DNA of 64,000 bases from Robiginitomaculum sp. GTDB taxonomy: Bacteria; Pseudomonadota; Alphaproteobacteria; Caulobacterales; Maricaulaceae. Below are positions 9,812 to 18,507 of this stretch, piece by piece; positions within the stretch are counted from its first letter, which is position 1, and the number at the start of each line of letters is the position of its first letter. Under the pieces are notes generated by a model. That model saw only the letters and a list, made by a program, of their open reading frames with translations, ran no database searches and was not told the DNA's origin. The DNA is taken from contig JAJFFS010000002.1 of NCBI GenBank assembly GCA_021776515.1, positions 47,715 through 111,714 of the forward strand, given 5' to 3'. A program made the translations under genes and the position numbers.

Positions 9812-10704
9812 CTCCGCACTGCCTGAACAACTCCGGCGGAGCACAGGAACATACCGCGCCATGAACCTTCAAATTCCATTTTCATCGCCGTATCGCGAAA
9901 GCTCTGCCCTATTGTGTTCTCTAACATAGGAGGGGCGGGGTGATAATGATACCAATGGATTTTAGCATTTGAAAACCCGAGCTTTTCAAATTGTTCCATC
10001 AACTCTAGCGGATTGTGATAATTCGCCTGAATGAGGTCATAGCCTGGTCCATCACCATCTTCGTTTTGGGTCCGCAAAGGCGGCATATTGGTTGCCAGTC
10101 GTTTATCAAGTTCACCTGCCACTACATCGCGAATATGAGAGGGCGCATCCCCTAACAAATCCTCAAGGAAAAATTCTCTGGTGAACCGGTTCATCGTAAA
10201 AAGCGAAAAGAGTTTGTTGCGAAACTCGACAAATACAGTTCCACCTGGACGCACAATAGAGCGCATGTTTAGCAAGGCTTTTTCATCATCAACTACATGT
10301 GGCAATACACCTGAGGCCATCATGGCGTCAAAAGGCCCGCTTTCAAGCTGATTGGCAAAACTATCTGGCTCATCAATACTGCCCATCTGAATCACATCCG
10401 GATCAAGGCCACGTCTGGTAAAATTTGTTTTCGCGGCGGTCACCATGTTTTGTGCAATATCGTTGCCCGCAACACGCAAACCCATGTGCGCCATATGCGC
10501 CAAAGGTGTGCCTTCACCCAAGCCAGCTTCATAAATGGATGTTGCCCCTAGCCTGGCCACCTCTCTTTTAAGCATTTGCAGGCGAAAATAGTTCGCAGGA
10601 TAGTGCGGCAAGGTTTTGTAGGCATCATCATCATAATTGAGGTGATAATCATCAACCACAGAATTATAGTGATCCGCTACCGCCACTGTTTTATTTTTAC
10701 TCAT
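9808..10704 (-). CDS. Class I SAM-dependent methyltransferase
   Basis: 298 residues with a Rossmann-like methyltransferase core. Motif I is EAGLGEGTPLAHMA, the acidic strand-2 residue is in VAGNDIAQNM, and the post-I region is DAMMASGVLPHV. The C-terminal third (about residues 180-298) has no recognisable domain and probably shapes the substrate pocket. The start codon overlaps the stop of the upstream DUF4910 gene by 4 bases, so the two are translationally coupled. The substrate is unknown; the pairing suggests a small-molecule or glycan modification. Confidence 0.82.
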   Translation of the reverse strand: MSKNKTVAVADHYNSVVDDYHLNYDDDAYKTLPHYPANYFRLQMLKREVARLGATSIYEAGLGEGTPLAHMAHMGLRVAGNDIAQNMVTAAKTNFTRRGLDPDVIQMGSIDEPDSFANQLESGPFDAMMASGVLPHVVDDEKALLNMRSIVRPGGTVFVEFRNKLFSLFTMNRFTREFFLEDLLGDAPSHIRDVVAGELDKRLATNMPPLRTQNEDGDGPGYDLIQANYHNPLELMEQFEKLGFSNAKIHWYHYHPAPPMLENTIGQSFRDTAMKMEFEGSWRGMFLCSAGVVQAVRS

Positions 10705-12050
10705 CCCACTTCCTCCAACAAGCCGTATGCGGCCAACTCCTCAATAAAAGGCACCAACTCCCAGACAGGCGTACGCAATTTATCCGCTAACGCCAAAAGG
10801 TCATGATTCCCGTCAGCATACGACAAAATATGCATACGGAGCCGCGTTGCCACCTCTGGCGCTCGTGTGCCAAGGGTTGAGTAGAGGCCACGCCGACCCA
10901 TTTGTGGCTCGCATTGCATTGTCGCCCGCCATACCCTGTTGGCTTCCAATACCTCAAGCGCCCGGCGAACCGCAAAATAACCACCCGCAAGTCCCTTGGG
11001 CGTAACAAAATCAAGATCGTCCAGCGAGGTATGGTATTCAGGGTAGGTATGGTATTTTGAACGCATCATACTGGCAATCGGCAAATCTATACCAGGCGCA
11101 CAATACTGGCGTTCGTCACTTCCACGGTCCAGCCAGTCATAACGAATAAAGTCCGGTGCCATATGGTCCAATACATGTACCGCCGCACGATCAGAAAGTG
11201 TATTGCCCATGCGGCTGGGCAAATATGAATAGCTGCGCTCGTCCCCCATACAGGTCAAATTAAAACCCGCCCGGACATGGTTTTGTAAATGCGTCAGGTT
11301 TTTTGACAAATAACAAATAGAGCCAATGGTTTCAGGAATGAACACAAACCGATAGCTGAATCTGCGCGGTGCCTGTTGCACCCACTTCGCCAGCCAGACA
11401 GCCACCATCGGCCCGGAAAGTTCGTTATTGGCCATGCTGGGATGGCATATATAAGTCGAAAGTAAAACTTCATCTGCACTCTCACCCGGGATCAAAACAT
11501 CGGCATAGGTCAGATTGCCATTTGGGTTATGGTCTGCATCGATTTTAACTCTGTATTTTCCAGGTTTCAGCGCGCTACGCTGTGCATCACATAGACAAAA
11601 ACCCCAGCGTTCCTGATAATATGAAGTGATATAAGGGATAGCGTCCGGCGTACCCGGCAAAGAGTGCAAATGGCCTTGTAATTCTTCCAGATCTATCAAT
11701 CGATCAACCGGCGTGGAATAACCAACAACATGTAGATTATTGGTTGTAAAGTCGATTACCCGTTTGCCATCCGGATCCTCAATCCATGCTTCCCTTACAT
11801 TCCATTCCTGTGGTATAACCCAGTCAAAACAATTTGTTCCTGAGTTAACTTCATGTATTTGTAAATTTGCAATATGTATTTTTAGTGCGGCTAACGTATC
11901 GCGCACACCATTCCCTGTAAGACTACGACATATTGGGAAAAGGCGCGTGGCAAGGGCGTGCATATCCTCGCCCGCCTGCATGGTTTCTGTATCAAGCATA
12001 ATGCCCACCAAATGACCTGAGGTCACACTCTGCCCTGATTCTTCTGACAT
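10701..12050 (-). CDS. DUF4910 aminopeptidase-like protein
   Basis: 449 residues. The N-terminal segment LFPICRSLTGNGVRDTL, the central HPSMANNELSGP and the C-terminal PEYHTSLDDLDFV are hallmarks of the DUF4910 family. This family has a zinc-peptidase-like fold (His and Asp/Glu candidates in CHPSMANNELSG and in YHTSLDD) and a C-terminal winged-helix region. Members often lie in surface-polysaccharide or secondary-metabolite clusters and their reaction is not established. The gene is coupled to the methyltransferase downstream and lies 27 bp after modC, so it may be read through from the molybdate operon. The start could be a few codons later. Confidence 0.8.
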   Translation of the reverse strand: MSEESGQSVTSGHLVGIMLDTETMQAGEDMHALATRLFPICRSLTGNGVRDTLAALKIHIANLQIHEVNSGTNCFDWVIPQEWNVREAWIEDPDGKRVIDFTTNNLHVVGYSTPVDRLIDLEELQGHLHSLPGTPDAIPYITSYYQERWGFCLCDAQRSALKPGKYRVKIDADHNPNGNLTYADVLIPGESADEVLLSTYICHPSMANNELSGPMVAVWLAKWVQQAPRRFSYRFVFIPETIGSICYLSKNLTHLQNHVRAGFNLTCMGDERSYSYLPSRMGNTLSDRAAVHVLDHMAPDFIRYDWLDRGSDERQYCAPGIDLPIASMMRSKYHTYPEYHTSLDDLDFVTPKGLAGGYFAVRRALEVLEANRVWRATMQCEPQMGRRGLYSTLGTRAPEVATRLRMHILSYADGNHDLLALADKLRTPVWELVPFIEELAAYGLLEEVG

Positions 12051-12077
12051 GTTGAATGAGGAATAAAATTTACGCGC

Positions 12078-13151
12078 TCACCTGCCGCTGAGCGCACTGG
12101 CCTTGATCTGCGCAAAGACCTCACCACCAACAACAAGCCCAAGATTACCGGCGGATTTTTTGGTAATGCGGGCCAAAATCATCTCGCCCCCAAGCTCCAG
12201 TGTGATATTAACCAACCCGGGCGGCAATAAACCCTGCCTATCGGCATGTTCAACCTGCAAAACGGTAACCGGCAAGATATTCAGGACACTGCTATCCTGA
12301 TGATGCGCGCGACTAAGACTTATGTCTCCAGCGCGAATGCGAAGGCGTACGGGCTGTCCTTTGGTTAGGGCAACCCCCGGTGTGAATATGTTGATGCCAC
12401 CAAATTCCAGTATGTTTAGCCCATCGCCAGCCTCATACCCTTTGGCTTTGGCATGAAGCACCACGCAAGCGTCATCACGATAACGATAGGGCAAACGATT
12501 ATCCAGCAGACACGTATTGAGCGCGCCCTGCGCAACCACCTTGCCATCGTCCAGATAGATCATGAAATCAGCCAATCTGGATAGCGTATCCAGCTCATGA
12601 CTGACAAATAAAACTGGCAGGTTTTGCACCTCGCAAACCTGATGCAGCAAGCCAAGCAAGGCGTGGCGTGCCTCAATATCCAGTGCGCCAAACGGCTCGT
12701 CCAGTGCCAACAGGCGCGGGTTTGAAAGAAGCGCACGGGCCAGAACAAGGCGTTGCTTTTGACCGCCCGAAAGCGCCCCTGCATTTTGCCCTAACCGCCG
12801 GGTTAGTGAAAATTGCTCAGCCACGCCTGCCAGATCTACGCCGCCCGGCGCAGCATGGCGCACGGCAAATTCAAGGTTCTCACGCACGCTGAGATGCGCA
12901 AACACATCGTCATGCTGGCTGACCCAGGCCATGCGCCTTTTGTGCGCAGGGGTAAGCGTACTGGCGTTTTGCAAAGTTTCGCCGGCAAATTCCATTTGCC
13001 CTTGCCCGTGCTCCAAACCCACCACCGCACGCAACAAACTGCTCTTGCCCGCCCCGGATGGCCCGGCAATGACCGTCATGCCGACATCTGGCCACTCAGC
13101 CTTGGCGTGAAGGGTAAAACCGCCTTTGTTGAGTTTTATATCCACTTTCAT
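12078..13151 (-). CDS. modC: Molybdate ABC transporter ATP-binding protein ModC
   Basis: ATPase subunit of the molybdate importer, 357 residues. Walker A is GPSGAGKSS, the signature is LSGGQKQR, Walker B is LLALDEPF and the switch His is in VSHEL. The C-terminal 130 residues are the TOBE/Mop-type molybdate-binding region (NILPVTVLQVEHAD). The start ATG overlaps the modB stop codon by 4 bases. A start nine codons upstream inside modB is possible but unlikely. It sits last in the mod block. Confidence 0.96.
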   Translation of the reverse strand: MKVDIKLNKGGFTLHAKAEWPDVGMTVIAGPSGAGKSSLLRAVVGLEHGQGQMEFAGETLQNASTLTPAHKRRMAWVSQHDDVFAHLSVRENLEFAVRHAAPGGVDLAGVAEQFSLTRRLGQNAGALSGGQKQRLVLARALLSNPRLLALDEPFGALDIEARHALLGLLHQVCEVQNLPVLFVSHELDTLSRLADFMIYLDDGKVVAQGALNTCLLDNRLPYRYRDDACVVLHAKAKGYEAGDGLNILEFGGINIFTPGVALTKGQPVRLRIRAGDISLSRAHHQDSSVLNILPVTVLQVEHADRQGLLPPGLVNITLELGGEMILARITKKSAGNLGLVVGGEVFAQIKASALSGR

Positions 13152-13786
13152 GGCGCAGAACTCCGGCCATTCAGCCATGAAAGCACCAGAAGAATGGCAA
13201 AGGAAAAACCCAACAAACCAAAGGAAAGGAAATGTGCCATAGCGTAATCAAGCCGTTCAACCGCATCAAAAATAGCCACAGACAATACCCGGGTTTTACC
13301 GGCAATATTTCCGCCAATCATCAGCACCACACCAAATTCACCCAGCGTGTGGGCAAAGCCTAATATAGCCGCGCTGATAATACCCCGGCGCGCCATAGGG
13401 ATGGCCAGACGGGTTATGCGATGCCACGGCCCGGCACCAAGGCTGGCGGCACTCTCTAACAAATTATCAGAAATACCCTCAAATGCGCTTTGTATGGGGC
13501 GCAAGACAAAGGGGAGTGAAAATACCACCGAGCCAACCACAAGCCCCCAAAATGAAAACACCAGATGCAAGGGTGCCAATGGCCCATCCGGGCCAAGCAG
13601 CAGAAGCAGATAAAACCCGAGCACCGTTGGCGGCAAAACCAGTGGCAAAGTCAAAAATGCCTCGGCAAAGGGCCGCCATGCCCCACGACCTCGCGCCAGT
13701 AGCCAGCCAAGCGGAATACACAGCATCAGCAATATCACCGTGGTGACGCTGGCAAGACGCAGGCTTAACAGAATAGGTTCCATCAT
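13148..13786 (-). CDS. modB: Molybdate ABC transporter permease ModB
   Basis: 212-residue inner-membrane permease with five to six hydrophobic segments. The cytoplasmic EAA-type loop (ESAASLGAGPWHRITRLAIPMARRGI) contacts ModC. The segment LPLVLPPTVLGFYLL is highly typical of ModB. It overlaps modA and modC by 4 bases at each end, so the three subunits are translationally coupled. Confidence 0.96.
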   Translation of the reverse strand: MMEPILLSLRLASVTTVILLMLCIPLGWLLARGRGAWRPFAEAFLTLPLVLPPTVLGFYLLLLLGPDGPLAPLHLVFSFWGLVVGSVVFSLPFVLRPIQSAFEGISDNLLESAASLGAGPWHRITRLAIPMARRGIISAAILGFAHTLGEFGVVLMIGGNIAGKTRVLSVAIFDAVERLDYAMAHFLSFGLLGFSFAILLVLSWLNGRSSAP

Positions 13787-14514
13787 GATTCAGCCTCATA
13801 GCCTGCACCCAGCATCATGGTTTTAATGCGCGGTATTTGTAAAAACTCTATAAGGCAATTCACAGCACTGGATTGGCGTAAAACAGCAACGTCCTGCCGG
13901 ACAGGTTTATGCCAATTTTGAGGAATAATGAAATACTCACCCTCGCTGACAGAACCCAAACGCACCAACGATAAAGGCACCAGCCCCGCCTGCGCCGCCC
14001 CGGTGGCAACAAACTGGAAAACCTGCCCCGCATTCCTGCCCCATACAGTATCATTGGGCAGGTCGTATTGTTGTCGTAACCGGGTAAGGCTTTGCATGGC
14101 CGCTTGCCCAAAAGGGGCCAGTTTCGGATCAGCCATAGCCAGGGGGCGCGGGTCATCGGGGTTTGGGTTTTTTAACGATGGCTGCCAATAGACAAGACGC
14201 CCGATGGCATAAGTTTGCCGAAACATGGCTTTGCCTTGTTGAGCTAACATGGCCGGTCGCGCTTCATCGGCTGAGAAAAAAATATCAAATGGGGCACCGT
14301 TAAGAATTTGTGTGGTCAACATACCCGTCGAACCTGAACTTACCTGCATTTTGAATTGGCAATGTTTTTGAACATCTTCGGTGATGGTGTTTAAAAATGG
14401 CGCAAAGTTACTGGCTGCCGCGACTTGTAAATCCGGTGTGGTCTTGGGTTTAACGCCGACAAAAGTAAAAATCAGCGTTGCCAGAACCAGAATAATAACG
14501 GCCAGTTTTTTCAT
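13783..14514 (-). CDS. modA: Molybdate ABC transporter substrate-binding protein ModA
   Basis: Periplasmic molybdate-binding protein, 243 residues from the MKKLAVI start, with an N-terminal hydrophobic export segment of about 20 residues. VAAASNFAPFL, SSGSTGMLTTQILNGAPFDIFFSADE and VWGRNAGQVFQFVATGAAQAGLV are the conserved ModA segments that bind the oxyanion. The reading frame is open 15 codons upstream, but MKKLAVI gives a normal signal peptide. It overlaps modB by 4 bases and lies 7 bp after a small unknown gene. Confidence 0.95.
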   Translation of the reverse strand: MKKLAVIILVLATLIFTFVGVKPKTTPDLQVAAASNFAPFLNTITEDVQKHCQFKMQVSSGSTGMLTTQILNGAPFDIFFSADEARPAMLAQQGKAMFRQTYAIGRLVYWQPSLKNPNPDDPRPLAMADPKLAPFGQAAMQSLTRLRQQYDLPNDTVWGRNAGQVFQFVATGAAQAGLVPLSLVRLGSVSEGEYFIIPQNWHKPVRQDVAVLRQSSAVNCLIEFLQIPRIKTMMLGAGYEAES

Positions 14515-14521
14515 GGAGCAC

Positions 14522-14854
14522 TCATGCCGGCTTTCCAGGTTTGGCAAAGTCTTTGACATTCACCTCAATAGTAAAAACACCTTCTTCAAAAACGCCCTCT
14601 ATGCCTTTTTTTGAAGGCTCATCAGCCAGTTTTTGGGCGTCATCTGTTGAGATATAAAACATAAAGTTCGGCCCCGCAGGATCAAAGGAAAATTGCGGTA
14701 CTGGCAAACCCTCCATAGTGCCAATGGCCAATACATAATTCGCGCCGCCCGGTAGTGCTATGGTGTCATTTATGGTACCATCTTTAACCAGGTTTTGCGC
14801 CTCTTCGCGGGTAATACGGCACCGCACGGCCCCCATTTCAAGTTTGAGTTTCAT
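14522..14854 (-). CDS. Small protein of unknown function in the molybdenum cluster
   Basis: 110 residues with no signal peptide. It starts MKLKLEMGAVRCRITREEAQ, a short beta-strand-rich N-terminus, and has a central segment predicted as an antiparallel sheet (NFMFYISTDDAQKL). I do not recognise a named function with confidence. It overlaps the mobA stop region by 17 bases and ends 7 bp before modA. Its position between cofactor and transport genes suggests a role in molybdenum metabolism, which is inference only. Confidence 0.7.
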   Translation of the reverse strand: MKLKLEMGAVRCRITREEAQNLVKDGTINDTIALPGGANYVLAIGTMEGLPVPQFSFDPAGPNFMFYISTDDAQKLADEPSKKGIEGVFEEGVFTIEVNVKDFAKPGKPA

Positions 14855-15389
14855 GGCTTTCCTCCCAGGTTTTCAAATCCGCCTGTGTATTGATATTGGT
14901 TAGCTCGCGCGTATTGATTTCACTTATCGCCAGTGTACGCACATCAAGTTCGCTCACGAAGTTGCGGATGGAAAGATCCGCATCCGGCGTTTGTAATATC
15001 TGCTCAAGACGCGCCTTAACTCTGTCACTCAGGGTGAGTTTAAGCGGTAGAGACTGGTTTTTATAAAACACCACTTCGCCAGGCGTTGCCGCCAGTTGCT
15101 TCAGGCTATCGGCGCTTAAATCAGGCATATCAACCGGCACAACCAACAGAAAATTAGCCTCACCCGCATGGCCAAAAGCAGCCTGCATACCCGCCAATGG
15201 CCCCTTGCCGGGATAAGCATCGGGGATGCCTCCATTGCCGCTTAATAAAACCGGTGCGCAACCTGCAGCCTGCAAAACTTCCGTCATGGTTTCGACCAGT
15301 GTTTTCCCCCTGACCGATAGCTGCGCCTTATTGCGCCCCATGCGCCGAGAGGCCCCACCGGCCAGCACCAGCCCCGCCAGATCAGTCAT
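14838..15389 (-). CDS. mobA: Molybdenum cofactor guanylyltransferase MobA
   Basis: Transfers GMP to Mo-molybdopterin to form the bis-MGD cofactor of DMSO-reductase-family enzymes. It has 183 residues from MTDLAGLVLAGG. The nucleotide-binding signature is LAGGASRRMGRNKA, and PVDMPDL holds the metal-binding Asp of the nucleotidyltransferase fold. The reading frame is open far upstream inside moaE, but only the start at 15389 gives a normal N-terminus. It overlaps moaE by 8 bases. Its presence implies that the host makes bis-MGD enzymes, none of which lie in this window. Confidence 0.93.
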   Translation of the reverse strand: MTDLAGLVLAGGASRRMGRNKAQLSVRGKTLVETMTEVLQAAGCAPVLLSGNGGIPDAYPGKGPLAGMQAAFGHAGEANFLLVVPVDMPDLSADSLKQLAATPGEVVFYKNQSLPLKLTLSDRVKARLEQILQTPDADLSIRNFVSELDVRTLAISEINTRELTNINTQADLKTWEESHETQT

Positions 15390-15849
15390 GGTGGGCATGG
15401 TCACCATGCTGGCACAGCGCATGGCCCTGCACCCATTCACTGTCGCCATCGGTATAGTGTTCCTGTTTCCATACTGGCGAGCGTTCTTTAATTTCCTCAA
15501 TTACATAACGGCACGCCTTGAAGGCCTCATCGCGGTGCGGCGATCCAGCCGCAATAACAATGCTAAGTCCACCAACATCCAGCCGCCCTTTGCCGTGGAT
15601 GACAAAGAGACGCAGACCGTCGCCCCACTTGTCCTGGGCCTCGGCGCAAATTTCACGAAAACTTTGTTCAGCCAGCGGTGCAAAAACGTCATAACTGACC
15701 CCATCAACATCCCGGCCCTGATTGCGATTGCGTACGGCACCTAAAAACAAAGCCCCCGCGCCATGCCCCGGTGCCTCAACAAAATGCAAGGCCTCAACAG
15801 GATCAAGGTTTTGTTGGGTCACATCACGAACTTCTACATGAATGTTCAT
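15382..15849 (-). CDS. moaE: Molybdopterin synthase catalytic subunit MoaE
   Basis: Large subunit of molybdopterin synthase, which inserts two sulfurs from MoaD thiocarboxylate into cyclic pyranopterin monophosphate. It has 155 residues. The conserved core GALFLGAVRNRNQGRDV, HGKGRLDVGG, SPHRDEAF and the catalytic Lys in ERSPVWKQE are all present. A good GGAGG site precedes the ATG. The C-terminus is His-rich (HGDHAHHD). moaD ends 2 bp upstream. Confidence 0.97.
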   Translation of the reverse strand: MNIHVEVRDVTQQNLDPVEALHFVEAPGHGAGALFLGAVRNRNQGRDVDGVSYDVFAPLAEQSFREICAEAQDKWGDGLRLFVIHGKGRLDVGGLSIVIAAGSPHRDEAFKACRYVIEEIKERSPVWKQEHYTDGDSEWVQGHALCQHGDHAHHD

Positions 15850-15851
15850 TG

Positions 15852-16097
15852 TTAACCTCCTGATACAGGTGGTAAAATTGCAAGTCGTGCGTCAGAAGAA
15901 AATGTTGCAGTTTCAGCCAGAACAACACGCTCGTCTGCAAATCTGCTCACCTCTAAAAGCTCGTGCAAATCACTTGGCAGCTTCTCTTGAAAGGTTATCC
16001 GTAAATCCCCGATGCTGGCCCCGTCTGGCAGATCAAGCACCATTTCCTCGCCCAGAGGACGAAACGCACCAAAAAGCTGCACCGTTATCTTACCCAT
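15852..16097 (-). CDS. moaD: Molybdopterin synthase sulfur carrier subunit MoaD
   Basis: Ubiquitin-like sulfur carrier of 81 residues ending in the required Gly-Gly (LPPVSGG), which is adenylated and thiocarboxylated. It starts MGKITVQLFGAFRPLG. Its ATG shares one base with the moeA stop codon, and moaE follows after 2 bp, so the two synthase subunits are made together. No moeB-like activating enzyme lies in the window. Confidence 0.95.
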   Translation of the reverse strand: MGKITVQLFGAFRPLGEEMVLDLPDGASIGDLRITFQEKLPSDLHELLEVSRFADERVVLAETATFSSDARLAILPPVSGG

Positions 16098-17302
16098 CAG
16101 GCACCTCCTGCAAACGGAACGAATTGGACGGTATCACCGGCGCACAGACTCTCTACCTCGGCGGGTAAAACCGCCCAGCCATTAGCGTGTAAAAGTGGTT
16201 CCAGTCGAAAGGATTGTTGCCCTGATAAAATCTCAATTTCAGCGCCGCTCTGCCGCGCCTTGGCAAACATGGTGAGACCTTTTTTCTTGTTAAAGCCTCT
16301 CACCAATGGCCCACTCATAGTCGGCTTATCCGCCCTTCCTGTTAGCTGGTTCAACAGGGGAATTACGAAAAACTCCAGCCCCACCGCCGCTGAAACCGGG
16401 TTGCCCGGCAGGCCAAAAAAGTATGCACCGTTCGGCAGCCGGGCGAATAATATGGGCTTGCCCGGGCGAATGGCGGTTTTATGAAACACGGTACGGGCGC
16501 CCAATTGCGCTAAGGCTTCGGGTACAAAGTCGCGCCGCCCCATACTCACCGCCCCGGTCGAGATGATAATTTGCGCATCCCCGGCTGCTTTTATCGCCGC
16601 AAGGAAATCTTGGCTGTCGTCAGGCGAGCCATCCATGACCTGCGCATCAAAACCGGCACGAGAAAGCGCGGCACGCAGATAAGGCGTGTTGCTATCATAA
16701 ATCTGGCCCGGTTTTAGCGCCTGCCCCGGATCGCGTATGACCTCCTGCCCTGTGCCAATAAGGGCTATGGATGGCCGTACGGTAACTTTCACGTTGGCCA
16801 TACCCAACGACGTTAAAATGGCGATTATTTCGGGTGTAACGGATATTCCGGCATCCAAAAGCTTTTGTCCCGCCGTCACATCTTCGCCAGCGCGACGAAT
16901 ATGTTTGCCCCGCTCAATCGGTTCCTTGACCTGCACAGTTAATGGCACACCATTTTCATCACGTTCCACGTCAACATTTTCCACTGGCACCACGCAATCG
17001 CACCAGTTCGGCATGGGCGCACCGGTCATAATCTCGACAACACCGGCCTGTTCTTGCGCAACAGGAACATCACCAGCGGCGACACTGCCCACCACCGGCA
17101 AAGTGAGGGGCGCACCTTGGCTATCGGCAGCGCGTAAGGCAAACCCGTCCATGGCGGTATTATCAAACGGTGGCAGAGAACGACCTGCGACAATATCTTG
17201 CGCCAACACCCGGCCCAGAGCTTTGGTGGGAATAACATCTTCGCATCGCACCGGCCCGGCCTCTTTGGCGATGAGCGCCAGGGCTTTTTGATAAGTGATC
17301 AT
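16097..17302 (-). CDS. moeA: Molybdopterin molybdenumtransferase MoeA
   Basis: Inserts molybdenum into adenylylated molybdopterin, 401 residues. The N-terminal segment holds LPPFDNTAMDGFALRA. The MoCF domain has STGAVSMGRRDFV and FFGLPGNPVSA, both diagnostic. The C-terminal beta-barrel domain ends FVPFAGGA. It overlaps the moaC-moaB fusion gene by 4 bases upstream and moaD by 1 base downstream. Confidence 0.97.
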   Translation of the reverse strand: MITYQKALALIAKEAGPVRCEDVIPTKALGRVLAQDIVAGRSLPPFDNTAMDGFALRAADSQGAPLTLPVVGSVAAGDVPVAQEQAGVVEIMTGAPMPNWCDCVVPVENVDVERDENGVPLTVQVKEPIERGKHIRRAGEDVTAGQKLLDAGISVTPEIIAILTSLGMANVKVTVRPSIALIGTGQEVIRDPGQALKPGQIYDSNTPYLRAALSRAGFDAQVMDGSPDDSQDFLAAIKAAGDAQIIISTGAVSMGRRDFVPEALAQLGARTVFHKTAIRPGKPILFARLPNGAYFFGLPGNPVSAAVGLEFFVIPLLNQLTGRADKPTMSGPLVRGFNKKKGLTMFAKARQSGAEIEILSGQQSFRLEPLLHANGWAVLPAEVESLCAGDTVQFVPFAGGA

Positions 17303-18306
17303 TTGTGATGACCTTTGCCGCCCTTGGCCAGACGAACCGCATGGCGCAAAAATGGCTTCATCACATCCATGCTTTCATCAATGGCTTTAGGGGAGCCCGG
17401 CAGCGCAATAATAAGTGTTTTGGCCCGCACCCCGGCAATAGATCGCGACAACCATGCGGTGGGCAAATGCCGGGCACCTGCGGCACGCAAAGCCTCACCA
17501 ATACCAGATGCGGTTTTAACGCAAATACGCTCTATGGCCTCTGGCGCAACATCACGCGGTGTCAGGCCCGTGCCGCCGGTTGTAATGATCAGATCATACT
17601 GGCCGCTATCAGCCAGTGCGCTTATATGCGCCGCGATTGCCTCTTCATCATCGGGTAGAATTTCAGCCGACGAGACATGAGCGCCCAGAAATTCCAGAGC
17701 CGCCTTTAGTTTCGGCCCGGATTTATCCTTATATTCACCCGATGAAGCCCGGTCTGAAAGCGTCACCACCGCTGCCGTGACACCGTCCAGTGGGCGATCA
17801 TTATCTTCTGGCATGATACCGGCTACGCGCGCCGGTACGCCTTCGGGACATACCCAGCGCCCTTTCTTGCCGCCCTCTTTAACAAGCAGCCGCACATCCG
17901 AGATGGTCAGCGCTGGCTCCACCGGTTTGGTGAGATCATAAAGTGTCAACAGCGCCCCGTTCACCCCGGCCAAGGCCTCCATCTCCACTCCGGTCTTGGC
18001 ATAGGCCGCAGCAAGGCAATAAACCGCAACGCTGTGTACTTCTGGCTCCAGGTCGAGATAAACCGCGACATGATCCAGCGGTAAAGGATGGCATAGCGGA
18101 ATAATGCTGGCCGTCGCCTTGGCCCCGGTTATCCCGGCGATTTCAGCAATTTTCAGTACATCGCCCTTGGGCAAGGTACCCTCTTTTATGTGAGTAAAGG
18201 CGTTCGCGGCCACATGAATGCGGCCCATGGCAAGGGCACGGCGATAACTGGGGCTTTTCCCCCCCACATCGGCCATGTGAAAAGCGGAGGGCAGAGGATT
18301 AGTCAT
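17299..18306 (-). CDS. Bifunctional MoaC/MoaB (cyclic pyranopterin monophosphate synthase fused to a MoCF adenylyltransferase-like domain)
   Basis: 335 residues carrying two usually separate proteins. Residues 1-150 are MoaC, with the conserved LCHPLPLDHV and the substrate loop MEALAGVNGALLTLYDLTK, converting 3',8-cyclo-GTP to cPMP. Residues about 170-335 are a MoaB/MogA domain, with TTGGTGLTPRDVAPEA and ALPGSPKAI, expected to adenylylate molybdopterin before MoeA acts. The ATG at 18306 is chosen because the upstream frame runs into the repeat array. It lies between the repeat array and moeA. Confidence 0.93.
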   Translation of the reverse strand: MTNPLPSAFHMADVGGKSPSYRRALAMGRIHVAANAFTHIKEGTLPKGDVLKIAEIAGITGAKATASIIPLCHPLPLDHVAVYLDLEPEVHSVAVYCLAAAYAKTGVEMEALAGVNGALLTLYDLTKPVEPALTISDVRLLVKEGGKKGRWVCPEGVPARVAGIMPEDNDRPLDGVTAAVVTLSDRASSGEYKDKSGPKLKAALEFLGAHVSSAEILPDDEEAIAAHISALADSGQYDLIITTGGTGLTPRDVAPEAIERICVKTASGIGEALRAAGARHLPTAWLSRSIAGVRAKTLIIALPGSPKAIDESMDVMKPFLRHAVRLAKGGKGHHK

Positions 18307-18359
18307 GGGAAGCGATCCACAGTTAAAGTTGCACCAACATGGTTGGTTAAAACACCCCA

Positions 18360-18483
18360 TCCTTCGACAAGCTCAGGATAAGGGGCAACAAACGCTAACC
18401 TCATCCTGAGCTTGTCGAAGGATACCAACCTCATCCTGAGCTTGTCGAAGGATACCAACCTCATCCTGAGCTTGTCGAAGGAT
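18360..18483. repeat. Four copies of a palindromic intergenic repeat (array with 30-bp period)
   Basis: One copy in forward orientation (18360-18383, with one change, GGATAAGG) faces three copies in reverse orientation at 18399-18423, 18429-18453 and 18459-18483. The core is CTTCGACAAGCTCAGGATGA. The three reverse copies sit in an exact 30-bp tandem period with identical 5-6 bp linkers. Forward and reverse copies can pair as a long hairpin. The array separates moaA from moaC-moaB inside the operon. The same element occurs at 43.1 and 50.1 kb. Confidence 0.95.
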
Positions 18484-18507
18484 ATAGGGTGCAATAACCG
18501 CATAAAG

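Noticed and set aside
18421..18483. Possible CRISPR array (repeats with 30-bp period)
   Set aside because: The linkers between repeats are only a few bases long and identical, one copy is inverted, and no cas genes are present. It is a palindromic element array.
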